Source: Rhizobium freirei PRF 81 | GTDB taxonomy: Bacteria > Pseudomonadota > Alphaproteobacteria > Rhizobiales > Rhizobiaceae | Length of the DNA: 43,071 bases | Reading direction: 5' to 3' | Assembly (NCBI RefSeq): GCF_000359745.1 | Contig: NZ_AQHN01000020.1 | Location: 1 to 43,071, forward strand | Notes under the pieces: generated by a model | Told to the model about the DNA's origin: nothing | Database searches by the model: none | Seen by the model: only the letters and a program-made list of their open reading frames with translations | Program-made: the position numbers and the translations under genes | Shown: positions 34,274 to 43,071 of the stretch, one piece after another | Layout of the letters: each line of letters opens with the position of its first letter | How positions within the stretch are numbered: the stretch's first letter is position 1

Positions 34274-35602
34274 CTAAGCCCTCAGTAAGATCTTTGGTAC
34301 AATGAGGCTTGCGACAAGGCCAGGCCCATCCTCGCGCATGGCGAGGGTTAGCCGCGCTCCTTGTCTTTCGGCCGCGGCTTTCGCGATCGCCAGCCCCAAG
34401 CCGCTCCCCTCGCTATCCTGAGGCCTTGCCCTGAAGAACCGTTCAAAGACGCGTGGCATCTCTTCCTCCGTAATGCCGGGGCCAGTGTCGCGGATTTCGA
34501 TTTGTATTTCTTGCCCGGCTACGGCCACCGCTACGTCGACCGTTCCGTACGGTGGCGTGTATCGCACGGCGTTCTCGACCAGATTGTCAAGGATGATCTC
34601 GAAATCACTAAGCGAACCGACCGCAGTCGCCTTGTCCTGGCGCGTGATGCCCAGGTCAATCCGGCGGCTCTCCGCGAGTGGAGTGAGGCGCGCGACGGTG
34701 TCAACCGCAAGCTGGACGAGGTCGATCGGCTGTGGCGCGGGCGCGGTCTCTTGGGCCTCGTAGCGCGCGAGGCGCAAGAGCTTGCTCACGAGGCTGGTGG
34801 CCCTGCCTATTCCGGCTTCGAGCTCGGTCAAACGCTGGGAAAATCGGCCATCCCGGTCGTCGTGCCGAAGGTTGTCGATTTGAATTTGCAGCGCCGAGAG
34901 CGGTGTGCGCAATTCATGGGCCGCATCCGAGATGAACCGCCGCTGTCGCTCCAGCAAGGCGCGTAGCCGTGAGAGCAGTAGATTGATCGAACTCACGAAG
35001 GGAATGACTTCGGTGGGCACGTCGTCGGTCGGAACAGGGCTGTCCACCGTCGTGTCTCGGGAGGCGACCGCGATGGCCAGGCGATTGAGTCGAGCCATGA
35101 TCCGATCAACGATCCAGCTAAGTGTCAGCAATGACAACGGGATCAGAACGATGATTGGAAGTGCCGCCTGGAGCGCTGCATTGGCCGCCAGTTCCTGCCG
35201 GACGCTCATATCCTGGGAAACCTGAACAGTTCGATCCGACGCGGCTAGCGTGTAGACGCGCCAATTGTCACTGCCGGTCGAAATATCGGCAAACCCGGTC
35301 GCCGTTTGGCGCGGAATATTTACGGCTGGATGCGAAAGTCGCAACGGCTTGCCGGCCGCATCCCAGACCTGGATGACGAAGTCGTCCTCGGGATCATGCG
35401 GCACATAGCCAACCCGGCCATCTGGCACGGGAGGCGCGTCCCCGACATAGAGCGCGATCTGCCGCAGCTGATTGTCGAGGAAGTCGGATGCTTCCTTCCT
35501 GACGAGGAAGGACGATGTTATCGCCGCGCAGACGCCGATGGCCGCCATTAACCCAGCGAGCCATATGAAAGCGGTACGTCGAATCGAAATCTCGCCTTTC
35601 AC
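34274..35602 (-). CDS. Sensor histidine kinase
   Basis: The protein has 442 aa. It has a first transmembrane segment at residues ~11-34, a periplasmic domain to ~145, a second segment at ~146-166, a HAMP-like linker, a HisKA dimerisation region with phospho-accepting His229 in [11 protein letters not shown], then HATPase_c with N-box Asn344, DTGPG (372-376) and GSGLGLA (399-405). The layout is that of the QseC/TctE-type kinases. It starts with GTG at 35602, overlapping the response regulator stop by 4 bp, so regulator and kinase are co-translated. The signal is unknown. The pair is divergent from the ABC export-type locus that it probably controls. Confidence 0.92.
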   Translation of the reverse strand: MKGEISIRRTAFIWLAGLMAAIGVCAAITSSFLVRKEASDFLDNQLRQIALYVGDAPPVPDGRVGYVPHDPEDDFVIQVWDAAGKPLRLSHPAVNIPRQTATGFADISTGSDNWRVYTLAASDRTVQVSQDMSVRQELAANAALQAALPIIVLIPLSLLTLSWIVDRIMARLNRLAIAVASRDTTVDSPVPTDDVPTEVIPFVSSINLLLSRLRALLERQRRFISDAAHELRTPLSALQIQIDNLRHDDRDGRFSQRLTELEAGIGRATSLVSKLLRLARYEAQETAPAPQPIDLVQLAVDTVARLTPLAESRRIDLGITRQDKATAVGSLSDFEIILDNLVENAVRYTPPYGTVDVAVAVAGQEIQIEIRDTGPGITEEEMPRVFERFFRARPQDSEGSGLGLAIAKAAAERQGARLTLAMREDGPGLVASLIVPKILLRA

Positions 35603-36255
35603 TTGGAAACCATCCAGCCGGCCCCCCGGATGTTGCGTATGATGTCCTTGTCGAACTTACGTCGCACGTAGTGAATGAGTACGTCGATTGCGTTGCTTTC
35701 CACCTCCTCGCCCCAGCCATAGAGCCTTTCCTCAAGCTGGGTGCGGGATAGAATTGTTCCGGGGCGTTCCAGTAATGCATGAAGCAGCGCGAATTCGCGC
35801 GCCGGCAACACTTCGCTGTACTCGCGATATTTTACCTCATGACTTGATAGATCGAGCTCGATCTCGCTCGTGCAGAGGATTGAAACCGCCTGACCTCCAT
35901 GTCGGCGCAAGACTGCACGCATGCGCGCGAGCAGTTCTTTCACCTCGAACGGCTTCACCAGATAGTCGTCGGCCCCGAGGTCAAGCCCCGTGACGCGATC
36001 GTCGAGTCCGTCACGAGCGGTGATCACCAGGATTGGCCTCTTGTCGCCGGCCGTCCGCAGCGAGCGCAGGATTTCCAGGCCCGAACGGCCAGGCAAGCCT
36101 AGGTCGAGCAGTACAAGACCATGCCCGCCAACTGCGACCGCTTCATCCCCGAGTTGCCCGTCACGCACCCAGTCTACCGACATGCCGGCATCGTCGAGGG
36201 CTTGCACGAGGGCCTGGCCAAGCATGACATCATCTTCGATCACAAGAATACGCAT
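35599..36255 (-). CDS. OmpR-family response regulator
   Basis: The protein has 218 aa. The receiver domain has Asp8-Asp9, the phosphorylation site Asp51 in LLDLGLPG, Thr79 and Lys101 (KPFE); a winged-helix Trans_reg_C domain follows (~125-215, SHEVKYREYSE, LLHALLERPGTILSRTQLEERLY, VHYVRRKFD-like end). It resembles the QseB/TctD group. The partner kinase follows with a 4-bp overlap. The gene is divergent from 36390 onward; the shared 134-bp region has a perfect inverted repeat that may be its binding site. Confidence 0.93.
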   Translation of the reverse strand: MRILVIEDDVMLGQALVQALDDAGMSVDWVRDGQLGDEAVAVGGHGLVLLDLGLPGRSGLEILRSLRTAGDKRPILVITARDGLDDRVTGLDLGADDYLVKPFEVKELLARMRAVLRRHGGQAVSILCTSEIELDLSSHEVKYREYSEVLPAREFALLHALLERPGTILSRTQLEERLYGWGEEVESNAIDVLIHYVRRKFDKDIIRNIRGAGWMVSK

Positions 36256-36281
36256 GCTTCAACGTAACCTAAACGCATCCA

Positions 36282-36303
36282 CCTGCACAGATTTTGGTGC
36301 AGG
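36282..36303. promoter_or_regulatory. Inverted repeat in the divergent promoter region
   Basis: CCTGCAC (36282-36288) and GTGCAGG (36297-36303) are perfect 7-bp arms spaced by 8 bp, located between the divergent response regulator and exported-protein genes. It is a candidate operator for one or both units. OmpR-type regulators usually bind direct repeats, so another factor is also possible. Confidence 0.4.
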
Positions 36304-36389
36304 CCGACTGCACAATGGCGGATAATCTAAGACCCTCCTAATTCTGCTGGCGTTACATGCCCTCTCCAGTCCGCAGAGGAGCATTGATC

Positions 36390-36962
36390 ATGCCTGTCCG
36401 CTATCGAATAGCCGCCGCATTAGCCGTCCTGTTGTTGATGTCAGCCGGCGCGTTTCCTCCCGCGCTGGCACAGGAAAAGCTCGTTGCGCCTGAGACGAAC
36501 CCGCCGGGGGACATTCCGGACAATCAGGTCTTCATTACCTACAACTCTCCCGACGGATTTGACCTGAAGGTGCCCCAAGGATGGTCACGTACCGAGATCG
36601 ATCATGGCGTTCGGTTCTTCGATAAATATGATGAGCTGAATGCGACCGTTGGCACCGCCAGCGCTGCTCCAACGGCTTCCTCAGCCCAGGCCCACGAAAT
36701 CCCGGACCTCAAGACGGCCGGACACGCCATCAAAGTCACCGCAGCCAAGGATGTAAAGCTCACAGCCGGGCCGGCCGTTCGCATCAGCTATCTGTCGAAT
36801 TCCGCGCCAAATCCGGTCGCGAACAAGCAGATCAGGCTCGAGCACGAGCGCTTCATCCTGTTCAAGGATGGCAGGACGCTCACACTCGATCTCGCCGCAC
36901 CGGCCGGTGCAGACAATGTCGACCAGTGGCAGTTGATCTCCAACTCTTTAAAGTGGAGGTGA
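36390..36962 (+). CDS. Exported protein of unknown function preceding the ABC genes
   Basis: The protein has 190 aa from ATG 36390, which has GAGGAG about 8 bp upstream; the longer frame to 36357 would put 11 polar residues before the signal. The signal peptide is clear (AAALAVLLLMSAGAFPPALAQ), with cleavage near ALA-QE. The mature protein has a fold-like run (YNSPDGFDLKVPQGWSRTE; RLEHERFILFKDGRTLTLDL) typical of small periplasmic lipid- or ligand-binding proteins, but no family was recognised. Its stop overlaps the GGAGGTGA site of the first ABC gene, so it belongs to the same operon and may be a periplasmic partner of the transporter. Confidence 0.8.
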   Translation: MPVRYRIAAALAVLLLMSAGAFPPALAQEKLVAPETNPPGDIPDNQVFITYNSPDGFDLKVPQGWSRTEIDHGVRFFDKYDELNATVGTASAAPTASSAQAHEIPDLKTAGHAIKVTAAKDVKLTAGPAVRISYLSNSAPNPVANKQIRLEHERFILFKDGRTLTLDLAAPAGADNVDQWQLISNSLKWR

Positions 36963-36966
36963 GTAT

Positions 36967-37629
36967 ATGCGTATGTTGGAGGCGACCGAGCTTTATCGCT
37001 TCTATCATGCAGGCGACGACGAAGTCGTGGCCTTGCGCGGGGTTGCCCTCGTCCTCGATGCCGGACAATTCACTGCGTTGAGAGGCCCGTCAGGCAGCGG
37101 GAAATCGACGCTGCTTGCCTGTCTTGCCGGGCTCGATGAGCCGGACGGCGGCGTGGTCACGGTTCTGGGAGAGCGCATGACTCGACGCCCCGAGTGGGAG
37201 CGAGCTCGGCTTAGGGCGCGCCATTTCGGAATGCTCATGCAGTCCGGAAATCTTTTCGATCACCTGACGGTGCGAGGCAACATCCGTCTGCAGATAGAGA
37301 TTTCCGGCCACGGCCGATCGGATGAGATCGATAGCCTTCTCGACAGCCTGGGCCTGGATGGCTTGGCGGATGTCTTGCCCGCTCACCTTTCAGGCGGTGA
37401 GGCGGCGCGCGCTGGCCTGGCCGTGGCACTCGCGGCAAAACCGTCGATCTTGCTCTGCGATGAGCCGACCGCAGAGGTCGATGCAGCGACGGAACAACTC
37501 GTCATCGATCGTCTGATCGAAACTTGCCGCAACGGTGCCGCCATCCTGATCGTCACGCATAGCCCCGCGCTCGCCGCACGGGCCGATCGCATTGTCGACA
37601 TCCGTGATGGAGGCATTGTGCATGGCTAG
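36967..37629 (+). CDS. ABC transporter ATP-binding protein (first)
   Basis: The protein has 220 aa. Walker A is GPSGSGKS (40-47), the signature LSGGE (141-145) where most have LSGGQ, Walker B CDEPTAEVD (DEPT 165-168) and the H-loop His198 in IVTHSP. It belongs to the LolD/MacB-like group of ATPases that drive FtsX-type permeases. The start at 36967 follows GGAGGTGAG; ATG 36973 is an alternative. It overlaps the second ATPase by 8 bp. With two different ATPases for one permease, the complex may use a heterodimer, with this subunit the less canonical. Confidence 0.9.
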   Translation: MRMLEATELYRFYHAGDDEVVALRGVALVLDAGQFTALRGPSGSGKSTLLACLAGLDEPDGGVVTVLGERMTRRPEWERARLRARHFGMLMQSGNLFDHLTVRGNIRLQIEISGHGRSDEIDSLLDSLGLDGLADVLPAHLSGGEAARAGLAVALAAKPSILLCDEPTAEVDAATEQLVIDRLIETCRNGAAILIVTHSPALAARADRIVDIRDGGIVHG

Positions 37630-38305
37630 AACTTTACTTGTGGGCGCCGACCTTTGGCGCAGCTTCCAGCGTGAGCGAGGCGTCGTGTCGGCCGTTCAAG
37701 GCTGCTCTTTCAAGATTAGCGCCGGCGAAAACATCGCCATTATGGGACCGTCGGGCTGCGGAAAGACGACGCTTTTAAACCTGATCGCAGGGCTGGACAT
37801 CCCGAGCTCAGGACAAGTGGAATGGCCTGGGCTTGGTTCGTCCGACACATTGCGCCCCGAGCGGATCGGCGTCGTCTTCCAATCCGCGAACCTCATGCCC
37901 GCGCTCACCGCCGTCGAGAACGTCAAGCTGCCGATCCTTCTCGGTAACGGTTGCGAAGCCCACGCTCGCGCCTTGACAGCGCTTGCCACTTTCGGGGTCG
38001 AGCTCCTTGCGCCGAAGCTTCCCGAGCAGCTCTCCGGCGGCCAGGCTGAACGGATCGCCGTAGCTAGAGCAATTGTAACCGATCCAGAATTGATTGTTGC
38101 CGACGAGCCGACGGGCCAACTCGATCAGGCCGGCGCTGCGATACTGGTAGACCGGCTACTTGCCTGGGGGCGCCAGACCGGAAGTGCCATCGTCGTCGCA
38201 ACGCATGATGAGCGTGTGGCGGCAAAGATGAACCGCATCTGGCGGATGCGTCATGGCAAATTCGAAAGCATGGACGAGAGGCCCGCATGTACAGGCGCTG
38301 GTTGA
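37622..38305 (+). CDS. ABC transporter ATP-binding protein (second)
   Basis: The protein has 227 aa. Walker A is GPSGCGKT (42-49), LSGGQ signature 137-141, Walker B ADEPTGQLD (DEPT 161-164) and H-loop VATHDE, all canonical. It is of the LolD/MacB type. The start ATG at 37622 overlaps the first ATPase stop, and its 3' end overlaps the permease start by 19 bp, so all three are co-translated. It would energise the permease encoded next. Confidence 0.92.
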   Translation: MARTLLVGADLWRSFQRERGVVSAVQGCSFKISAGENIAIMGPSGCGKTTLLNLIAGLDIPSSGQVEWPGLGSSDTLRPERIGVVFQSANLMPALTAVENVKLPILLGNGCEAHARALTALATFGVELLAPKLPEQLSGGQAERIAVARAIVTDPELIVADEPTGQLDQAGAAILVDRLLAWGRQTGSAIVVATHDERVAAKMNRIWRMRHGKFESMDERPACTGAG

Positions 38306-40941
38306 TCGGACTTATCCGAACCCGTTCCGGTCGCCTCGTCGGCACCATCGGCGGTGTAGCGCTGACGGTCGCCTTCATCGTATGCCTGGGCGCCTTTTTA
38401 CAATCCAGCGCGACTGAGATGACGGCACGGTCCGCCGCCCAAGTGCCCGTCGACTGGCAGGTCCAGTCACTGCCGGGGGCAGATCATGGTGCAGTCGAGG
38501 CTGCGATCCGCTCGGCCGCGCCGGTTACCGGCTTGCAGTTGATCAACTATGCCGACGTACCAGGCTTTGAGGCGAGCACGGGAGGTACCGTGCAGACCGC
38601 GGGTGGCGGCGCGGTGCTTGGCATTGAACCGAGCTATTTCGACCAATTCCCCGGACAAGTTCGACGGCTGGTCGGGTCGGTCGATGGCATCCTGATAGCA
38701 CAGCAGACTGCCGCCAACCTGCATGTCACGGTGGGGGATCAGGTTGTCGTCCACCGCTACCAGGCGCCTGATGTCAGGATGACGATCGCCGGCATCGTCG
38801 ATTTGCCGAACGCCGATGCGATGTTTCAGGCGATCGGTCTCGCTTCCCGCGTCGCATCGCAAGCTCCGCCCGACAACGTCTTGCTGTTGCCGACAACCCA
38901 GTGGCGGCAGGTGTTCGAGCAGCAGGGTGCCAGCCGGCCCGATACCGTCAAGACTGAATTCCACGTCAAGCTCGATCACCGCGGCCTGCCCGCCGATCCG
39001 GTCGCCGCGAGCATCCGGGCAACTGAGCAAGGTCACAATTTCGAGGCCCGCATCGCGGGAACCGCGCTGCTTGCCAACAATCTGGCAGCTCGGCTGGGAG
39101 CGGTGCGCGAAGATGCCCTCTACGCGCGGCTGGTTTTCCTGTTCCTCGGCGCACCAGGAACAATCCTCGCCATTCTGCTGACGCTTGCCGTAGCGGGAGC
39201 TGGGCGGGACAAGCGCCGTCGCGACCAGGCGCTGCTGCGCTTGCGGGGAGCAACGGTAGATACAGTTCTTCGCTTGGCTGCCGCTGAAGCGGCAGTTGCG
39301 GGTATCGGCGGTGCGATCCTCGGTATTCTCCTTGCTGCTTTTGCCGCGAATTTCATCCTCCGGGTGGCACTCTTGCACAGCACAGCGTTTCCTTTTCTTA
39401 GCGCTGTGGCGGTGGCAGGGATCGCGCTTTCGCTCGCAGCGATCGTGATCCCTGCCTGGTGCGACACCCGCAGGTCGACCGTTGCGGCCGCGCGGCGGCC
39501 GGTCGGCCGTGACCGGACTCCGCTCTGGGCCCACTTCTATCTCGATCTGATACTGCTTGCGCTCTCTGCGGCGTTCTACTTGCGTTCAGCAGCGGGCGGA
39601 TATCAGGTCGTTCTCGCGCCGGAGGGCGTGACGGCGACGGCGGTCGACTACACCGCCTTCCTCGCCCCTATGATGCTCTGGACAGGTCTAGCGCTGTTGG
39701 CCATGCGGCTCGTCGGGGCTGGGCTGCGGCAAGGACGACCTGTGATAGCCAAGGGCTTGCGACCCGTCGCCGGGCGTCTGTCGGATGTGGTGGCTGCGAC
39801 CTTTGGGCGACAAGCCCGCCGACTGACTGCTGGCATCGGCCTGGCTGCGCTTGCTTTCGCCTTTGCATCGTCAACCGCGATTTTCAACGCAACCTATGAA
39901 GCCCAGGCGCGGGTTGACGCTGAACTTACCAACGGTGCCGATGTCACCGTCACGGGCACATCCGCCGCACCCGCCTCCCAAGTCCTCGGCAGTCTCTCCA
40001 GGTTACCGGGCGTGGCGGCGGCCCAGCCGATGCAACACCGATACGCATACGTCGGAACCGACCTTCAGGATCTCTATGGCATCGATCCGACACGCATCGG
40101 GACGGCTACGGCCATGTCCGACGCCTATTTCGCCAACGGCAATGCCAGAAGGACACTCGCCGACCTCACGCAAACGCCCGATGGTGTGCTGGTCTCCCAG
40201 GAAACCGTGAACGATTATCAGCTTAGCCGCGGCGACGGCATCAACCTTCGTCTGCAAAACGCGGCCGATCACCAATATCACGTCGTGCCCTTTCACATCG
40301 TGGGCGTGGTGCGCGAATTCCCGACCGCGCCCAAGGACTCGTTCCTGGTCGCTAACGCGGCTTACATCGCCCAGCAAACCGGTTCCTCAGCAAGCGAGAT
40401 TGTTCTCATTCGATCGAGCGGTGATCCCGCCCGCGTCGCTTTGGCCGCCCGAAATGCGACTGCGGGCATCCCTGGACTCAAGGTCAGCCAGATCGGCGAT
40501 GCCGTCGCCCTGATTGGGTCGAGCCTCACCGCAATTGATCTCGCCGGACTAACGCGGCTAGAACTTATCTTCGCCTTGGTCATGCTGGCCGCCTCGGGCG
40601 GACTGGTGCTTGGCCTTGGCTTTGCCGACCGCGAGCGCTCCTTCGCCGTTCTCGTTGCTCTAGGAGCCCGACCACGACAGCTCGGCGCCTTCCTCTGGAG
40701 TGAAGCGGCATTGGTTACTGGCAGCGGCATGGTCCTGGGTCTCGCGGCAGGCGTGCTGATTGCCTACGTGCTCGTCAAGCTGCTGACAGGGGTGTTCGAC
40801 CCACCGCCCGAGACGCTTTCGGTGCCATGGCTCTATCTCGCAGCTCTTATCGTCACGACGGCGAGCGCGGCTCTGGTGGCCGCGACGGGCGAGGCAATAC
40901 GCAGCGGGACACACGTCACAGAAAAGCTCAGAGGCGAGTGA
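38287..40941 (+). CDS. FtsX/MacB-like ABC permease
   Basis: The protein has 884 aa, large for the family because it has two FtsX-type halves. A first membrane segment follows the start (TIGGVALTVAFIVCLGAFL), then a large periplasmic domain, then membrane clusters at ~275-400 and ~440-540, a second periplasmic domain, and three C-terminal segments at ~755-875 (FALVMLAASGGLVLGLGF, MVLGLAAGVLIAYVLVKLL, LYLAALIVTTASAALVAA). Such permeases usually do mechanotransmission or export (lipoproteins, peptides, lipids) rather than simple uptake. It works with the two upstream ATPases. The substrate is unknown; the exported 190-aa protein at the head of the operon may be a partner. Confidence 0.88.
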   Translation: MYRRWLIGLIRTRSGRLVGTIGGVALTVAFIVCLGAFLQSSATEMTARSAAQVPVDWQVQSLPGADHGAVEAAIRSAAPVTGLQLINYADVPGFEASTGGTVQTAGGGAVLGIEPSYFDQFPGQVRRLVGSVDGILIAQQTAANLHVTVGDQVVVHRYQAPDVRMTIAGIVDLPNADAMFQAIGLASRVASQAPPDNVLLLPTTQWRQVFEQQGASRPDTVKTEFHVKLDHRGLPADPVAASIRATEQGHNFEARIAGTALLANNLAARLGAVREDALYARLVFLFLGAPGTILAILLTLAVAGAGRDKRRRDQALLRLRGATVDTVLRLAAAEAAVAGIGGAILGILLAAFAANFILRVALLHSTAFPFLSAVAVAGIALSLAAIVIPAWCDTRRSTVAAARRPVGRDRTPLWAHFYLDLILLALSAAFYLRSAAGGYQVVLAPEGVTATAVDYTAFLAPMMLWTGLALLAMRLVGAGLRQGRPVIAKGLRPVAGRLSDVVAATFGRQARRLTAGIGLAALAFAFASSTAIFNATYEAQARVDAELTNGADVTVTGTSAAPASQVLGSLSRLPGVAAAQPMQHRYAYVGTDLQDLYGIDPTRIGTATAMSDAYFANGNARRTLADLTQTPDGVLVSQETVNDYQLSRGDGINLRLQNAADHQYHVVPFHIVGVVREFPTAPKDSFLVANAAYIAQQTGSSASEIVLIRSSGDPARVALAARNATAGIPGLKVSQIGDAVALIGSSLTAIDLAGLTRLELIFALVMLAASGGLVLGLGFADRERSFAVLVALGARPRQLGAFLWSEAALVTGSGMVLGLAAGVLIAYVLVKLLTGVFDPPPETLSVPWLYLAALIVTTASAALVAATGEAIRSGTHVTEKLRGE

Positions 40942-41033
40942 GACTCTGTTTTCTCGCAACCATGCCGCCGTTGCGGGAAAAGATAAATTTTGGCGGCCGA
41001 GATCTTGAAAGGATTAAGCAAATCAAACCGCAA

Positions 41034-41273
41034 ATGATCACGGCCGCGATGCTGGTGCTGGCGCCGATCAGCGCCGCATCTGCCGCCCAGACATCCGGCA
41101 CGATCACCGCAATCAGCAAGAATGCCGATACGATCACTTTGTCGGACGGCAAGACTTACTCCCTGCCCGAAGGAATTGAAGACACCAAACTCCGCGTCGG
41201 CGATAAGGTCAAGCTAACCTATGCGGATAAGGGCGGTAAGGCGGTCATCTCCCATGTGATTCCGCAGAAATGA
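41034..41273 (+). CDS. DUF1344 periplasmic protein
   Basis: The protein has 79 aa from ATG 41034. A hydrophobic stretch ending in ISAASAAQ gives a signal-peptide-like start, and the mature part (SGTITAISKNADTITLSDGKTYSLPEG, GDKVKLTY) matches DUF1344, a small exported OB-like beta protein common in Rhizobiales. The function is unknown. The start is unsure: the frame is open upstream to the previous gene, with an ATG at 40962 and an ATT after AAAGG near 41013 that would supply the missing basic n-region. Confidence 0.78.
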   Translation: MITAAMLVLAPISAASAAQTSGTITAISKNADTITLSDGKTYSLPEGIEDTKLRVGDKVKLTYADKGGKAVISHVIPQK

Positions 41274-41278
41274 AGATT

Positions 41279-41308
41279 GCGGCGGCCAGTGCCATTACTG
41301 GCCGCCGC
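41279..41308 (+). terminator. GC-rich hairpin after the DUF1344 gene
   Basis: GCGGCGGCCAGT (41279-41290) and ACTGGCCGCCGC (41297-41308) are perfect 12-bp arms with a 6-bp loop, starting 5 bp after the DUF1344 stop. The stem is very strong but no T-run follows, so it is a likely but imperfect terminator or mRNA-stabilising 3' end. The rest of the gap to 41532 shows no gene. Confidence 0.6.
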
Positions 41309-41532
41309 GTTCGCACGCAATTGGCACGCGGTTGTTTGCTATCAAGTGCTACGCCGGCATCCGCTCTAATTCTCAGCTAATTGAACCCGCGTAGTCAAAG
41401 CAGGCCAGCCGCACGCCGCCGGCAAAGGAGCGAACGTATCGCGCCACCGCGGCAGGCGCGGCACTCAACTGGCAAGGGGTGACACTGAAGTGATGGCTTC
41501 CTTGCACTTACAGAATTCAGGGATATCCACTG

Positions 41533-41922
41533 ATGAGACAGATTTTTCTTGCCATCGCGCTTATTGCCGCTCCGGTGGCGGCTTTCACCGGTTTTGAGTT
41601 CTACACCAGCACCGCACCGGCCAAAGCCGCGGGCCTAGGCAATCTATCATCGTTCAAGACCATCATAGCTGACGTCCAGACCCTCACTTCCAAGGGCGAT
41701 CTGGCCGGTGCCGCGAAGCGCATCACCGACTATGAGACGGCCTGGGACCAGGCAGAGACCGCGATCCGTCCGCTGAACCAGAACGACTGGAATAACATCG
41801 ATGCCGCCTCCGACGCTGCCCTGAAGGCCCTTCGCCAATCGAGCCCGTCCGCGGAGAAGGCCAACAAGACCCTCGCCGCCCTCACGGCGGTTCTCAACAA
41901 TCCGGCTCAGCCTGCTCAATAG
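41533..41922 (+). CDS. Small exported helical protein
   Basis: The protein has 129 aa. A hydrophobic start (IFLAIALIAAPVAAFTGF) is a signal peptide or membrane anchor; a further FYTSTAPAKAAG stretch may hold the cleavage site. The mature part is helical and rich in Ala, Lys and Asp. No family with a known function was recognised. It lies 70 bp before the COG4705 membrane protein on the same strand, and the two may work together. Confidence 0.75.
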   Translation: MRQIFLAIALIAAPVAAFTGFEFYTSTAPAKAAGLGNLSSFKTIIADVQTLTSKGDLAGAAKRITDYETAWDQAETAIRPLNQNDWNNIDAASDAALKALRQSSPSAEKANKTLAALTAVLNNPAQPAQ

Positions 41923-41992
41923 CGGGCAACGAACCCTGTCACTCCGCAAACCGCCCTTCGAGACGTTCGACGCCTATTCAAGGATATGCACA

Positions 41993-42832
41993 ATGTCTGT
42001 ACCGACCACCAAAGCTGCTGTTTATAATCGCGTTCCCCGCGTCACGACCGACTTCTGGCTCATAAAACTAATGGCTGTCACCATGGGGGAAACGGCGGCC
42101 GACTATCTCAATGTGCAGATGGGTTTAGGGCTGACGACGACTTCACTGATTATGTCGGCAATCCTGGCGGCCGCATTGATCTGGCAGTTCGCGCAGAAGC
42201 GCTATGTTCCGGCCGCATACTGGCTGTCCGTGGTGCTGATCAGCATCGTCGGCACGTTGATCACCGACAACCTAGTCGACAATTTCCATGTGCCGCTGCT
42301 GGATACGACGATCGCTTTCTCGGGCGCCCTGGCGCTGACGTTCCTGCTGTGGTTTCGGACGGAGCGGACGCTTTCAATCCACTCTATCTTCACCGGCCGA
42401 CGCGAGGCCTTCTATTGGCTGGCTATCCTGTTCACTTTCGCGCTCGGCACGGCGGCGGGTGACCTGGTGGCCGAAAAGTTCGCGCTGGGCTATCTGGCAA
42501 CCGGCGTCCTGTTCGGGATGATTATCCTCTCGCTCGCCATCGGCTACTTCTTCCTCGACCTGGACCCGATACTCGGTTTCTGGCTGGTCTACATTCTGAC
42601 CAGACCCTTAGGCGCCTCGTTCGGCGACTTGCTGTCCCAGCCCGCCCAGTATGGCGGCTTCGGCCTCGGCACGATCATAACGAGTGCAATCTTCCTCGCC
42701 ACGATCGTCGCGATCGTCGCCTTCATGAGTCTGCGACATGAGGGCGAGGAACTAGTTGACGTCGATGAGGATGGCAAATTGGCAAAGTTCAGCCAAGGCG
42801 AAAGGTTTACGGTTGCCGAAGAAGAGCTTTAG
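41993..42832 (+). CDS. COG4705-family multi-pass membrane protein
   Basis: The protein has 279 aa with about eight transmembrane segments. Recurrent small motifs (MGETAADYLN, ITDNLVDNF, GTAAGDLVAEKFALGY, GASFGDLLSQP) at the start or middle of successive membrane pairs point to an internally duplicated fold, the hallmark of the COG4705 membrane family. The conserved Asp residues within membrane-adjacent GD/AD motifs suggest ion or proton handling, but the function is not established. The C-terminus is acidic and cytoplasmic. It is the last gene of the envelope locus before the insertion sequence. Confidence 0.85.
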   Translation: MSVPTTKAAVYNRVPRVTTDFWLIKLMAVTMGETAADYLNVQMGLGLTTTSLIMSAILAAALIWQFAQKRYVPAAYWLSVVLISIVGTLITDNLVDNFHVPLLDTTIAFSGALALTFLLWFRTERTLSIHSIFTGRREAFYWLAILFTFALGTAAGDLVAEKFALGYLATGVLFGMIILSLAIGYFFLDLDPILGFWLVYILTRPLGASFGDLLSQPAQYGGFGLGTIITSAIFLATIVAIVAFMSLRHEGEELVDVDEDGKLAKFSQGERFTVAEEEL

Positions 42833-42880
42833 GATGAAAACCCTATCACCTTGTTGATTATATTTTGCCTTTTTGAATCA

Positions 42881-43071
42881 ATGTACTTGTTTGAAGGAGA
42901 TTGGATCACGGCAGGGGAATTCTGGCTGGATGATTATCAGTGGGCAGCGATTGAACTGCTGTTACCGACGAACCAACCCGGAGCGCACCGCACCAACGAC
43001 CGCCGCGTGATCAGTGGCATCATCCATGTATTGAAGTCTGGCTGCCGCTGGCAGGACTGCCCAGCCTGCTG
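42881..43071 (+). mobile_element. IS5-family transposase, N-terminal part (cut by window end)
   Basis: About 63 residues are visible in one frame: AGEFWLDDYQWAAIELLLP, RTNDRRVISGIIHVLKSGC and RWQDCP are the N-terminal hallmark of IS5-group DDE transposases. The start is unsure: ATG 42881 is in frame, but the usual protein begins just before AGEFW. The catalytic core would lie beyond the window, so whether the element is intact cannot be judged. The terminal inverted repeat was not identified. Confidence 0.85.

Overview
The window looks like a piece of accessory DNA (genomic island or large plasmid) from an alphaproteobacterium of the Rhizobiales, most likely Rhizobiaceae-like. This rests on the family content: a DUF1612 (RHE_PE00001-type) protein, a rhizobial-type tyrosine recombinase, a DUF1344 protein, a COG4705 membrane protein, a decayed dnaE2, and small RNAs with CCUCCUCCC loops. 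No ribosomal RNA, tRNA, CRISPR array or replication origin was seen.

0-5.4 kb (+ strand) is a defence-like cluster. It holds the C-terminal part of a UvrD/Rep-type helicase, a 518-aa protein with a C-terminal PD-(D/E)xK nuclease-like motif, a 237-aa protein with an R / STS / ExE signature of mono-ADP-ribosyltransferases, a DUF3800 protein and a GNAT acetyltransferase. The last four are closely spaced and could be one transcription unit.

5.8-22.4 kb (- strand) is one long, tightly overlapping operon that I read as a BREX type 3 phage-defence system. In transcription order it has an excisionase-type HTH protein, BrxF, BrxC, two extra genes, a PglXI-type DNA methyltransferase, a BrxHII helicase, PglZ phosphatase, and a small last gene in the brxA position. 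The two extra genes encode an AlbA_2/Schlafen-type ATP-binding protein and a GHKL-ATPase fused to a PD-(D/E)xK nuclease domain. They are translationally embedded between brxC and pglXI and are the most interesting part of the operon. The two defence clusters converge on a 415-bp gap with a nested palindrome.

22.5-31 kb is a mobile/plasmid-maintenance stretch: a DUF1612 protein, a Phd/PIN toxin-antitoxin pair, an orphan Phd-like antitoxin, a DUF7673-like protein and an intact tyrosine recombinase. These are followed by cargo genes (a secreted protein, an SDR oxidoreductase with a divergent TetR regulator, and a GSU2403-type nucleotidyltransferase behind an unusual palindrome array). A frameshifted, truncated second recombinase copy closes the stretch.

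31-34.2 kb is a decaying zone. It contains a lipoprotein reading frame cut by an in-frame stop, small unknown genes, a dnaE2 remnant with a large internal deletion, and a minus-strand cluster of four hairpins each exposing CCUCCUCCC (cuckoo/CcsR-type sRNAs).

34.3-42.8 kb is an ordered envelope locus. An OmpR-type response regulator and histidine kinase are divergent from a secreted protein, two ABC ATPases and a large FtsX-type permease, followed by a DUF1344 protein, a small exported protein and a COG4705 membrane protein. The window ends inside an IS5-family transposase.
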